Assembly (NCBI GenBank): GCA_031255525.1
Contig: JAIRSJ010000110.1
Coordinates: forward strand, 1 to 36,434
Direction of reading: 5' to 3'
From: Campylobacteraceae bacterium
GTDB lineage: Bacteria > Campylobacterota > Campylobacteria > Campylobacterales > Campylobacteraceae
Length of the DNA: 36,434 bases
Positions 27,782 to 36,434 of the stretch are shown piece by piece. The notes beneath the pieces are model-generated. The model did no database searches. It was not told the origin of the DNA and saw only the letters and a list, made by a program, of their open reading frames with translations. The translations under genes were made by a program, and so were the position numbers. How positions within the stretch are numbered: the stretch's first letter is position 1; each line of letters opens with the position of its first letter.

Positions 27782-28350
27782 AAGCCTATACGCAACAGCA
27801 GTTAGACTTTATACGAACGCACAGCAGCTGCACAAAACAGGAATTAGCTGATGCGTTTAATAAGAGGTTTAACGAGCATAGAACTGTGATTGCGATACAA
27901 GGCACACGCAAACGATACGGATTTCTTACAGGCAGAACAGGACGGTTTGAAAAGGGGCATAACCCTTTTAATAAAGGCAAAAAAGGCTACATGGGAGCTA
28001 ATAGAACCTCTTTTAAAAAAGGACATATACCCAAAAATTACAGACATGTAGGGAGCGTACGCATAAATAAAGACGGCTATGTGGAAATAAAAATAGCTGA
28101 CCCGAACAAATGGCGTCTAAAGCACCTTGTGATTTGGGAGGCGGCTAACGGCAAAGTTCCTAAAGGGCATTGCATAAGCTTCTTAGACAAAAACAGGACT
28201 AACTGCGCTCTAAGTAATCTTGTATTACTTACAAGAAATGAGGAGTTAAGGTTTAACAAAAGAGGATACAACTCTTACGATACAGAGCTGCATCCTGTTT
28301 TAAGAAATGTTGTTAGATTAGACATTGCGATAAAAAAGGCAAAAAAATGA
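27778..28350 (+). CDS. HNH endonuclease
   Basis: HLVIWEAANGKVPKGHCISFLDKNRTNCALSNLVLLTRNEELR, typical phage HNH core. Confidence 0.82.
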   Translation: MKAYTQQQLDFIRTHSSCTKQELADAFNKRFNEHRTVIAIQGTRKRYGFLTGRTGRFEKGHNPFNKGKKGYMGANRTSFKKGHIPKNYRHVGSVRINKDGYVEIKIADPNKWRLKHLVIWEAANGKVPKGHCISFLDKNRTNCALSNLVLLTRNEELRFNKRGYNSYDTELHPVLRNVVRLDIAIKKAKK

Positions 28351-28790
28351 ACGGCCTACTGATAAGCATACCCGGGGGCGATAAATGGTTGATGACACAG
28401 GAGCTTGCAAAATTTACTCTGCGCCTTGACTTGCATCGTCTGTTTCGTTACGCAAAAGTTAAGGGCAATACGCTTGTGTTTGTATTTAGTCATCCTGCGG
28501 GCGTGCAGGAGTTTAACCTTTCTAAACCTTACATCCTTGATAAAATGAGAGTATTTTATAAGGATAAACTGGAAACGTTTAAAATTCTTGATATTAAATT
28601 TACACAAATACACAGCATTGTGATAATTCCGCACGGCACAAACCAAGGAACGCTTAAACAAAATTTGGATTACACAGAAAAAGCAACAGGCAATTTTAGG
28701 ATTAATTGTGCAAATCCTACACTTAAAAAAAATTTTGAAGATATTCAAGAGGCTATTAAAAAGAGGCGACATGAGAAAACAAGACAATAG
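28347..28790 (+). CDS. hypothetical phage protein
   Basis: 147-aa ORF with 4-nt overlap. Confidence 0.6.
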   Translation: MNGLLISIPGGDKWLMTQELAKFTLRLDLHRLFRYAKVKGNTLVFVFSHPAGVQEFNLSKPYILDKMRVFYKDKLETFKILDIKFTQIHSIVIIPHGTNQGTLKQNLDYTEKATGNFRINCANPTLKKNFEDIQEAIKKRRHEKTRQ

Positions 28791-28992
28791 AACCTGCGCA
28801 GAATTTTTACAAAGAGCAAAAGAACTCTATGGACATTACGAAGGCGGATTAGAATTGGGAGAGATAGCGCAGGTAATGGACATACAAGCAGAAAGCGTAA
28901 GGCGCATAGAAACTGTTGCGATTAATAAGCTTAAGAGGAGCAGAAAGCTTTACGAATACGCAAGAGATAAATTTGATTTTACTAATTTTTGA
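28771..28992 (+). CDS. sigma-70 region 4-like HTH protein
   Basis: MRKQDNRTCAEFLQRAKELYGHYEGGLELGEIAQVMDIQAESVRRIETVAINKLKRS. Confidence 0.6.
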   Translation: MRKQDNRTCAEFLQRAKELYGHYEGGLELGEIAQVMDIQAESVRRIETVAINKLKRSRKLYEYARDKFDFTNF

Positions 28993-29005
28993 GCAGGAAA
29001 ATAAG

Positions 29006-29929
29006 ATGCCAAAACTTGATTTTATTAAAGGCGTTACACAAGATATGCTTAACCGCCCGCCCCGAAAAAATTTAATAGACGGCTTTGTGGTTACACGCAG
29101 CATAAACATACTCTGGGCGCCTGCGGGCACAGGCAAGACAGAGTTTATGTTTGCTGTTGCACAGCTTCTTTTAGAGTGTGGACAGGAGATAGCTTACATA
29201 GATGTAGATAATGCTGTTGACCTGCTGGAAGATAGAGGCTACAAAACAATCCTTGATAAGTATAAGGGGCGATTTACATATGTGAATGCAGACCAGTTTG
29301 ACATGCCGAAACAGGGTATTTTAGAAGAGATGGACGGCATAAGAAAAAGAGCTGTAGATAACTTTTATGAAGATTGCGTCTTTATTCTTGACAGCCTTAA
29401 ATTTTTTGTAGACGGCGACCTTTACGATGAGGGCAAAATACAAAGACTTATGGGATTTTGTAAGAGTATAAGGCGATGTGGCGGATGTGTTTGGCTCTTG
29501 AACCATGCGACAAAAAAGGGTGACACGATGAAAGGAGCACAGGGACTTGTGGACGCTGCCGATGAGTGCTGGGGAATGACTGTGCTGCCCGAGGATCTGG
29601 AACATTGGAATTACATCCTGACACCCGAAAAGGTGCGGCTTGGACAGGATAAAGTCTATAAGGTCGGATTTGCCCTGAACAAAAAGACTTATAAACTAAA
29701 ACGCCTTGATGTAGAGATAGCGCAGATGACGCAGGACGAGAGAGAAACAATAGATAAAGTAACAGCAGCTCTTAGAGACAAAGAGCTTACGCAAGGCGAG
29801 ATAGTAGTAGACTTATTAGGTAAAACAAAAGGCGACAGAAACACTCTTGCAATGCTGCAAAAGCATGAGGGGCGTTTTTGGAACATAGAAAAGAACGGCA
29901 AAGAGAAAAAGTATAAGTTAGCAAGTTAA
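29006..29929 (+). CDS. RecA/AAA-like ATPase (RepA/DnaB-type P-loop)
   Basis: ILWAPAGTGKTEFMFAVAQLLLECGQEIAYIDVDNAVDLLED; CVFILDSLKFF; WLLNHATKKGD. Confidence 0.8.
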   Translation: MPKLDFIKGVTQDMLNRPPRKNLIDGFVVTRSINILWAPAGTGKTEFMFAVAQLLLECGQEIAYIDVDNAVDLLEDRGYKTILDKYKGRFTYVNADQFDMPKQGILEEMDGIRKRAVDNFYEDCVFILDSLKFFVDGDLYDEGKIQRLMGFCKSIRRCGGCVWLLNHATKKGDTMKGAQGLVDAADECWGMTVLPEDLEHWNYILTPEKVRLGQDKVYKVGFALNKKTYKLKRLDVEIAQMTQDERETIDKVTAALRDKELTQGEIVVDLLGKTKGDRNTLAMLQKHEGRFWNIEKNGKEKKYKLAS

Positions 29930-29942
29930 AAAAAACCGACCT

Positions 29943-30051
29943 GAAAACTGTGAAAACTTGAAAACTATTATTGCAAAAGCCCTTAAAATCGGACTTTTGA
30001 GGATTAAAAACAGTTTTCAAGGTTGATAGTTTTCAAGTTTTCACAGTTTTC
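29943..30051. repeat. 26-bp perfect inverted repeat, 57-nt loop, built of iterated GTTTTCA units
   Basis: GAAAACTGTGAAAACTTGAAAACTAT (29943-29968) / ATAGTTTTCAAGTTTTCACAGTTTTC (30026-30051). Confidence 0.93.
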
Positions 30052-30063
30052 AAAGGAGTAAAA

Positions 30064-30156
30064 ATGGCGCTTGTATATTGTAAATGTGGCGGGTATCCTA
30101 TTTCATATTGGGAGTTCCCTGATGAGCAGCATGTAAGATGTAATAATATACGATGA
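30064..30156 (+). CDS. 30-aa Cys-containing mini-protein, Com-like candidate
   Basis: MALVYCKCGGYPISYWEFPDEQHVRCNNIR, RBS GGAG, directly upstream of the methyltransferase; absent from the ORF track. Confidence 0.5.
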   Translation: MALVYCKCGGYPISYWEFPDEQHVRCNNIR

Positions 30157-30171
30157 TTTAAGGGAGTAACA

Positions 30172-31002
30172 ATGACAAACATACATAACTGCGATTGCTT
30201 TGACTACATGAAAGAATGCCCTGATAACACATTTGACGTTGTGATAACAGACCCTCCTTACCTCTACTTAAAACACAAACTTGACAGGCAATTTGACATA
30301 GAGCTGTTTTGCAAAGAGATAGACAGAGTTTGCAAAAAGGAGGCTATTGTTGTTTATTTTGGCAGGGGCGTAATGTTTGGGAAAATGGCTTGCGAACTAA
30401 GCTGCTATTTTAAGTTTACGGAAGAGATTGCATGGAACAAAGGACATTTAAGTAATCCTTGCGGTACGATAGGCAGAATACATGAACTTATTAATATCTT
30501 TGTGCGAAACAGAAAAATTAATAAGGTTTTTAACAGTGAGATAAACGACATACAAGTGAATAACGACTACAAAAGGATTTTATCTTCTATTAAAAATATA
30601 AACAGCTACGACGATTTTATAGCATGGCAAACGACTATGAAGCCAAAATCTATAAAACACGCAATAGGCGCAACTAAAATGCAAGCACATGATAGGGGCT
30701 TTGAGACATATAGAAAGTATAAAAGAGGTTCCTTACAAACAACAATTATAGACACACAAAGAGAACATTTTAAGTTTATACACCCTACACAAAAACCTTT
30801 AGAATTAATAAGAAAATTAGTAAGGCTTACTACGCAAGAGGGAGATATGGTGTTTGACCCTTTTCTAGGGAGCGGTACGACGGCGCTTGCGTGTAAGGAA
30901 ATGGGCATTAAGTGTGTCGGCTGCGAAATAGACGCAGAATACTATCAAGGTGCGTTAAAACGCTTGGAAAATGTGCAAAGCACAATGGAGTTAGTAACAT
31001 AA
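30172..31002 (+). CDS. DNA methyltransferase (N6-adenine/N4-cytosine type)
   Basis: DVVITDPPYLYL and FDPFLGSGTTALACKEMGIKCVGCEIDAEYY. Confidence 0.92.
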   Translation: MTNIHNCDCFDYMKECPDNTFDVVITDPPYLYLKHKLDRQFDIELFCKEIDRVCKKEAIVVYFGRGVMFGKMACELSCYFKFTEEIAWNKGHLSNPCGTIGRIHELINIFVRNRKINKVFNSEINDIQVNNDYKRILSSIKNINSYDDFIAWQTTMKPKSIKHAIGATKMQAHDRGFETYRKYKRGSLQTTIIDTQREHFKFIHPTQKPLELIRKLVRLTTQEGDMVFDPFLGSGTTALACKEMGIKCVGCEIDAEYYQGALKRLENVQSTMELVT

Positions 31003-31011
31003 GGAATAAAA

Positions 31012-31512
31012 ATGACACAAAAACAAGAATACTTAAGGCGTGGCTTGCTGTCTAAGATACACTGCCACCCCGGCTGCAAAGAGCGCAAGGCGTTAGAGGT
31101 TTGGGAAGATTTTTTGTTTAGCTCCTACAATGTGCGAAGCTGCAGCGAGCTTAGTATCGACGAGCTTTACAACTTGATTGACGTTATGAACGGTTGGGCA
31201 ATGCCAAAAATCGGTGGCGTAAGAGCAAGAGCAAAGAGCAAAAAAATCGTAGATAAAGCAAAGCCTTACATCCCAAACCCAAATGAACCTCTGACCGAAA
31301 AACAAGAAGCGTGTATAAGGACGATGTGGAACCTTACGCCCGACGAACGAGGTCTTATTTTTATAGATGGCGATTTTGGTAAGTTTGTTAAAAAACAGAC
31401 GGGCGAATACATTATATACGTCCATAATCTTACAATTACACAAGCGAATAAGATTATAACGGGCAAACAGTATGTAATGGGTTTAAAAGAGCATAAGAAA
31501 AAAGAGGTATAA
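31012..31512 (+). CDS. Mu gp16-like protein (DUF1018-like)
   Basis: YLRRGLLSKIHCHPGCKERKALEVWEDFLFSSYNVRSCSELSIDELYNLIDVM. Confidence 0.7.
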   Translation: MTQKQEYLRRGLLSKIHCHPGCKERKALEVWEDFLFSSYNVRSCSELSIDELYNLIDVMNGWAMPKIGGVRARAKSKKIVDKAKPYIPNPNEPLTEKQEACIRTMWNLTPDERGLIFIDGDFGKFVKKQTGEYIIYVHNLTITQANKIITGKQYVMGLKEHKKKEV

Positions 31513-31516
31513 AAAA

Positions 31517-31735
31517 ATGATGTGCCCGAAATGTGCAGGTAAAACTACAGTTGTTGGGGGAGTAAATGGCTTAGTGAGAGAACGGTTCCGTAAGTGCCTA
31601 GAATGCGGCTACACATTTCAAACGGTGGAGGCTATAAAGTTCGACAGTTTTTGGGGTGAATACGCTAAGGACATATACGAGATTGACAAAAAAGAGTTTG
31701 AAAAAAAGGATAAAAAAAATGAAGGAAAGAATTAA
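31517..31735 (+). CDS. zinc-ribbon protein (Ogr/NrdR-like)
   Basis: MMCPKCAGKTTVVGGVNGLVRERFRKCLECGYTFQTVE: CPKC...CLECGY. Confidence 0.65.
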   Translation: MMCPKCAGKTTVVGGVNGLVRERFRKCLECGYTFQTVEAIKFDSFWGEYAKDIYEIDKKEFEKKDKKNEGKN

Positions 31736-32912
31736 AAAAATCCTTGAAACAAAAAAATATGAGAGTATGAGTTTAGACGAATTGATAGACGAATACATAA
31801 TGTTGTTACAGAATAACAGCAGAAAAAATCTTGACGATTTACTCTCCGAAATACTTATTTTAATTCAAAGATATGACTCTAAACTCTCCCGTGCGAGCTT
31901 AGAAGAGATAGCGATCGCACAGGCATATTCTATCAATTCCCTTCCTAAAAATCTTCTCCTTACCACACTTATATACGAAAAATCCCTAACTAATAATACT
32001 AAGCTTACAATCCGTTTCGGCGCACCTGACGAGCGAGGTATAACTGCGATTGAAAAAAAATTATTATGGATAAACGGCAATTCTAACGAACGCACAGCAA
32101 ATAAACTAAGAGAGATATTTCAGGATGCACTTAGAGGCAAATATACAAGGGTAGAACTCTTAGATAAACTTAGAGAAGAGTTTGCTGGGTATAAAGAGTT
32201 AGAGGAGCATAAATTAAAAGCAGCCGCAGACTTAAACCTAAGACAGGCAAGAAATATGGGTACTGTTGCAAGGGCGATAGGACTTGGAGATAAATATCTG
32301 CAGATAGTTGCTAAGATAGACGATAAGACGACTAATATCTGCAGATCTATGCACTTGCGTGTAATTAAGGTTTCCGACATAGAGAAGCAGTACGATAACT
32401 TAATAAGTGCCGAGACGATAGAAGATGCTAAGGCTGCAAGCGATCTTAGCAGAAGTAACGAGGGGCTTTGGAAAAAAGAGCTGCCCCAGAATTTTGGAAT
32501 ACCTCCTTATCATTTTGGTTGCAGAACTATTGTAAGGCAAATGAGCAGTATACAAGTAGATGAGATGCAGTTGGACGAGTTCGGCAGAGAGTATGCGGTA
32601 AACAAAAACATACTTGAAAAAATAGAATTTGAGCATCTTTCGGAAACTAAATATAATACACCGGAGGAACTCATTAAAAAAACTATAAACAATATAGAAA
32701 AAGAGGGAGTGCATATTAATAATCCCGAAAAGAGAGTTATATACGGCAGGAACGGCGTTTTGGTAGTTTTGGACAGAAATGGTAAAATAGAAACGGCATA
32801 TAAGCCAAGCGCGGGATTAAGAGGTTATTTGAACACTACGGGAGAAATATACTATAATGAAGTTAGAAAAAGCCTCTTCGAAAGGGTGACAAAATGGATA
32901 TTAGAAAATTAG
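31719..32912 (+). CDS. Mu gpF-like (SPP1 gp7-like) head morphogenesis protein with a C-terminal extension
   Basis: KTTNICRSMHLRVIKVSD...GIPPYHFGCRTIVRQ MuF-type motif. Confidence 0.8.
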   Translation: MKERIKKILETKKYESMSLDELIDEYIMLLQNNSRKNLDDLLSEILILIQRYDSKLSRASLEEIAIAQAYSINSLPKNLLLTTLIYEKSLTNNTKLTIRFGAPDERGITAIEKKLLWINGNSNERTANKLREIFQDALRGKYTRVELLDKLREEFAGYKELEEHKLKAAADLNLRQARNMGTVARAIGLGDKYLQIVAKIDDKTTNICRSMHLRVIKVSDIEKQYDNLISAETIEDAKAASDLSRSNEGLWKKELPQNFGIPPYHFGCRTIVRQMSSIQVDEMQLDEFGREYAVNKNILEKIEFEHLSETKYNTPEELIKKTINNIEKEGVHINNPEKRVIYGRNGVLVVLDRNGKIETAYKPSAGLRGYLNTTGEIYYNEVRKSLFERVTKWILEN

Positions 32913-33214
32913 AGATTAGAATATACGATACAGGCGGCGACTGGTTTATAGACGAGGGAATTAAAAAGACCAAAAATCACTCCTACACTCCTCTTGAAAC
33001 CCCTTTTGCAACTTGCTACGCTAAAGAAGGACATATACAATATCTATTTGATATTGTTATAACCGAAGCACAAATGGCTGCAGCAAGAAAGATGAAAGAG
33101 TTCTTAGAGGTTTGCGAATTTACATGCGGTAAAGATGTATTTATGGGCGACTTTGTAGACGCTCTTTTATATATTCTGCATAAAGAGGTTAAAAGTGGCA
33201 AAAAAACAGCCTAG
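32894..33214 (+). CDS. hypothetical phage protein
   Basis: 106-aa ORF between MuF-like and gp10-like genes. Confidence 0.6.
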   Translation: MDIRKLEIRIYDTGGDWFIDEGIKKTKNHSYTPLETPFATCYAKEGHIQYLFDIVITEAQMAAARKMKEFLEVCEFTCGKDVFMGDFVDALLYILHKEVKSGKKTA

Positions 33215-33668
33215 CGAAATAGTAAAAACCGTTCTTAATACTGAAAGACTAATTGAGGATTTGGCAAGAACTGTGGTAAAAGTTGCACAAGAGAAAGCCC
33301 CTGTAGTTACAGGCGAGCTGAAAGCAAGTATAGACATTCTATCTGTTAGTATAGACGAAGCAATCGTGGGACACAAACTAAACGACAAGATAACTGTTAC
33401 AGGTTCGCACGGCGAAAACATAATCTATCCTATATTCGTCCACGAAGGAACGGGACCGTATAGGATACTCCCAAAAAAGAAAAGAAGTCTTGGTTGGGGA
33501 GGTACAACTCTTAAGCGCGAACACTTTGCGCGCAAAGTAGAACACCCGGGCATAAAAGCTAATCCTTACTTTACTGCTGCGCTTGAAAGCCCTGAAATAG
33601 ATAAGGTTATATCTAAGTACGGAGACGATGCTGTTAAAAATCTCTCTTTAAAGATAAAGCTGGAGTAA
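33195..33668 (+). CDS. HK97 gp10-like / Mu virion morphogenesis-type protein
   Basis: VVKVAQEKAPVVTGELKASIDI...YPIFVHEGTGPYRILPKKKRSLGWGG. Confidence 0.75.
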   Translation: MAKKQPSEIVKTVLNTERLIEDLARTVVKVAQEKAPVVTGELKASIDILSVSIDEAIVGHKLNDKITVTGSHGENIIYPIFVHEGTGPYRILPKKKRSLGWGGTTLKREHFARKVEHPGIKANPYFTAALESPEIDKVISKYGDDAVKNLSLKIKLE

Positions 33669-33792
33669 AAAGTAGCAAGAAAACTCAAAAGTGTTTAAAA
33701 ATGTTTAGATTAAACTTTTCTAAATATTTAATTAGCTAAAATATTATGTTATACGAGGCTATGTGACGCTATGTGATAACAAGGAGTGGAAT

Positions 33793-34014
33793 ATGAAAAC
33801 TGCAAAAAAAAGGTTACTTGGCACAAAAAAAATTAGGCAAATTAAGAAAAAAGACTATATGACAGATTTTGCAAAAAAACTGCAAAAAAATGGCTTTATT
33901 ATAAATAACAATGATGTAGAGGAAGATATGTATAGCTTTAAACCGTTTGATAACTTTGAAAGTTTTTTAAATAAAAACAGAAATATCCATATCTCTATAG
34001 CTTCTCATACATAA
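33793..34014 (+). CDS. hypothetical small protein upstream of the serine protease
   Basis: RBS AAGGAG; start MKTAKKRLLGTKKIRQ; stop is 3 nt before the next ATG. Confidence 0.6.
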   Translation: MKTAKKRLLGTKKIRQIKKKDYMTDFAKKLQKNGFIINNNDVEEDMYSFKPFDNFESFLNKNRNIHISIASHT

Positions 34015-34017
34015 AAA

Positions 34018-34935
34018 ATGCCAAGTTTTGGTGATATACTTGCAAGCGTTAAAACATCAAAAGATAAATTTGCCGTTGATACCATAAGGAAACAATATTT
34101 AAAACAACTATCTAGCTATACAAATAGATACACTATTGCTTATTATTCCGCGTGGCTTCAAACTACACATGGTCTATATGTAGGTATTAATGATTTAGAT
34201 AAACATGCTTTTATGTCAGTTATATTCGGAATGAAAGATAGAGAAAAAAGAGGATTAGACTTAATACTGCATACTCCGGGCGGACAAGTTTCAGCTACGG
34301 AGTCTCTCATAGATTATTTGCACTCAATATTTGGTACAAATATAAGAGCGATAATTCCACAAATGGCAATGTCGGGCGGTACCATGCTCGCATGCGCATG
34401 CAAAGAAATCGTAATGGGTAAACACTCAAACTTAGGACCGATAGATCCACAGCTTGGTGGGATACCTGCAGGCGGAGTAATTGATGAATTTGACGAAGCA
34501 ATAAAACATGCTAAAGAAAACCCGTCTTCTATTCCTATATGGCAAACATTAATAAACAAATACCCGCCCTCTTTTATAGGGATGTGCAGGCAAGCCATTG
34601 ACTGGTCGGAAGAGATAGCAAAAACAGCATTAAGAAATTGCATGTTTAAAGAGTCTCCTAATGCCGAAGAGATGGCAAATAATGTAACTCAATACCTCTC
34701 AAGCCACAGAGAAACCAAAGCGCACGATAGGCATATTTCCATAGCACAATGTAAAAAAATCGGTATGAATATTGTAGAATTAGAAAAAAATAACAAGTTT
34801 CAAGATTTGGTTTTATCAGTGCATCACTGCTTCATGATAACCTTTGCAAAAAATCATAGACTTTGTAAAATTGTAGAAAATCAAGATGGTGCATATATGA
34901 CTAATTATATGGACATGCCAAATAAAGCAGATTGA
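34018..34935 (+). CDS. ClpP-class/SDH-type serine protease-like protein
   Basis: GLDLILHTPGGQVSATESLIDYLHSIFGTNIRAIIPQMAMSGGTMLACACKEIVMGKHSNLGPIDPQLGGIPA, ClpP/SppA fold pattern. Confidence 0.8.
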   Translation: MPSFGDILASVKTSKDKFAVDTIRKQYLKQLSSYTNRYTIAYYSAWLQTTHGLYVGINDLDKHAFMSVIFGMKDREKRGLDLILHTPGGQVSATESLIDYLHSIFGTNIRAIIPQMAMSGGTMLACACKEIVMGKHSNLGPIDPQLGGIPAGGVIDEFDEAIKHAKENPSSIPIWQTLINKYPPSFIGMCRQAIDWSEEIAKTALRNCMFKESPNAEEMANNVTQYLSSHRETKAHDRHISIAQCKKIGMNIVELEKNNKFQDLVLSVHHCFMITFAKNHRLCKIVENQDGAYMTNYMDMPNKAD

Positions 34936-34938
34936 TAT

Positions 34939-36408
34939 CTATTGTACAATATAAGCTCTTCCGCCCCTCTTATGTCCTAATATCTCCACATGGCTTGCTG
35001 CTAAAGCTAAAGCCCAATACCTGTCCGCGTGTCCGTGTTCATTTTTGTCTGCATCGTATAGAAATCCCTTTGCTCCTGCTTTCCTTTTTATCGCATGCAT
35101 ATCCGCAATTAATAGAGGATCATTAGGCAAAGTTATTATCTTATCTTCTAACATCTTTTTCAAGTTTAAGCTCATAGCTTCTTTTACTACACTCGTAAAA
35201 TAAACCCCCCCCACTCTGCTTTTATACTCTTTTTGCATATTTTCCGTTAAATTCATACCAATGCCTGTTTTATCAAGTCTTAGTCTTGCAAAAACATTTG
35301 TATTCATAAAGCTTCTCAGATGTAATTTCTGCTCATCAAAACTTGCCTTTCTTAACACATCCATTATCGCCAAATCGTATCTGCCGCCCTCTTTTTGATT
35401 TAGCGCGGCTAATGCGCTTAAGTGTTTCAGCCTGCCTATGTCATATCCGGCAATCAAAGGCGACAGATGGTGCGGCGTGTAATAATGCGCCTGCGCATCT
35501 ACGCAAGACTTTATCAAAGAAATTGGCAAGAATGCGCTCTCGTCATCAATGAATTGGCACTCATAAGCAGATGCCCAAGTGTCCGCATCAAACAGATCCC
35601 GCATAATCTGTAAATCAAACTCAAGTCCGTCCTGCATAGCTCTATAGATGTCTACCCTATGCCTGTTAAACATATAATATTTAGCCTCGTCAGCGTAAAG
35701 ATTATGGAATAGAGACTCTTCTTCGAATGGTGTGCTAAGAATCGTTAATCTGCCTTTTATTGCGCCGATAGACGGTACAAATGCGTGCCAGATGCGCTTA
35801 GGATTAGGGTACCATGCAAATTCATCCATCCAGATGTCGCCTGTGAAACCCTGCACAGTACGGAAGTTATGTGCAAGAACCTTTATAACCGCGCCGTTAT
35901 GCAGCGTTTTTGAATAATCGCTGTCTTTTTTAAAGGTAACTCCGAATTTATTCGCCCAGAAAGTGAGATAAGACATAAGAATAAGAGCTTGCTCTTCAGA
36001 GGCAGATAAAAAAAGTTGGTTTCTTGCGTTATCGTGTGCAGCGCATAGAGCGTCTAACGCAGCAACAAAAGAGAAACCTATCTGTCTTGATTTTAAAACC
36101 AATCTGAATTGTGCCTCATCTAAAAAGAACGCATGCTGATAAGCATAAAGCGAAGCCTCTTTTAAAGCTCTCTCCCTCAAGCTTCCTTCTCTGTATAAAG
36201 CAATATAAGGTTTAGGTGTTTTTGCTTTCTCTTCTTTTATTTCTATCCTCTCCTGCGATGCAATAGCCTTGCTTATCATAGCTATTTTGCGGCTTACAGC
36301 TTCTGTAGGATTGCGCCTGCTTAATACTGCTAATTGCCTTTTAAGATTTCTAATTGTTTTTTTAGTATCTTGCTCTTCTTGTGTTTGCAGCTTTTTCCAT
36401 CTTTGCAC
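34939..36408 (-). CDS. phage terminase large subunit (Mu gp28-like)
   Basis: FRLVLKSRQIGFSFVAALDALCAA; TVQGFTGDIWMDEFAWYPNPKRIW; nuclease-like AGYDIGRLKHLSAL. Confidence 0.85.
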   Translation of the reverse strand: MQRWKKLQTQEEQDTKKTIRNLKRQLAVLSRRNPTEAVSRKIAMISKAIASQERIEIKEEKAKTPKPYIALYREGSLRERALKEASLYAYQHAFFLDEAQFRLVLKSRQIGFSFVAALDALCAAHDNARNQLFLSASEEQALILMSYLTFWANKFGVTFKKDSDYSKTLHNGAVIKVLAHNFRTVQGFTGDIWMDEFAWYPNPKRIWHAFVPSIGAIKGRLTILSTPFEEESLFHNLYADEAKYYMFNRHRVDIYRAMQDGLEFDLQIMRDLFDADTWASAYECQFIDDESAFLPISLIKSCVDAQAHYYTPHHLSPLIAGYDIGRLKHLSALAALNQKEGGRYDLAIMDVLRKASFDEQKLHLRSFMNTNVFARLRLDKTGIGMNLTENMQKEYKSRVGGVYFTSVVKEAMSLNLKKMLEDKIITLPNDPLLIADMHAIKRKAGAKGFLYDADKNEHGHADRYWALALAASHVEILGHKRGGRAYIVQ

Positions 36409-36434
36409 TGTAAGACGCGAGACGTTTAACTCTT

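Larger units (their letters stand above)
17851..36434 (+). mobile_element. Mu-like transposable prophage, left portion (right end lies outside the window)
   Basis: Mu-like order: leftward repressor, Ner-position gene, MuA-like transposase, MuB-like ATPase, Gam-like, gp16-like, MuF-like, gp10-like, TerL. Left boundary placed at 5'-TG at 17851 by inference; the exact end is uncertain within 17821-18280. Confidence 0.85.

Noticed and set aside
27778-28350. HNH endonuclease as a possible Cas9/IscB component
   Set aside because: Small stand-alone phage HNH without RuvC or bridge helix; typical of homing/packaging-associated HNH genes.
30172-31002. Methyltransferase as part of a restriction-modification system
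   Set aside because: No restriction endonuclease gene adjacent; an orphan anti-restriction phage methyltransferase is more likely.

Overview
AT-rich Campylobacterota-like chromosome segment, judged by gene content (accA, MarR regulator, pgpA, ATP-sulfurylase-like, HP1021-like response regulator, fused ispDF, mrp, dapD, SSS symporter, paaK-like ligase + ACT protein, rho, murI, DASS transporter). It is followed by a type V-A (Cas12a-type) CRISPR array at 16581-17820 with 20 repeats and 19 spacers, with no cas genes in the window. Directly abutting the array is the left part of a Mu-like transposable prophage (about 17851 to beyond 36434): CI-like repressor, Ner-position protein, MuA-like transposase, MuB-like ATPase, Gam-like protein, HNH endonuclease, DNA methyltransferase, gp16-like protein, MuF-like head protein, gp10-like tail protein, ClpP-class serine protease, and TerL on the opposite strand. 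Main observations: (1) spacer 7 matches the adjacent prophage at 26/27 nt; (2) the array/prophage junction looks like a transposition into the array itself (30 nt after the last repeat, then 5'-TG), which would cut the array, including the self-targeting spacer, off from its leader and cas genes; (3) the array has two blocks of repeats that differ by a 4-nt palindrome-preserving swap; (4) the prophage carries an apparently undescribed structured RNA locus with a consensus promoter and an intrinsic terminator; (5) just downstream of it is a solitary Cas12a-repeat-like sequence, a candidate RNA anti-CRISPR. All family names come from reading the translated sequences by eye; no database search was run.
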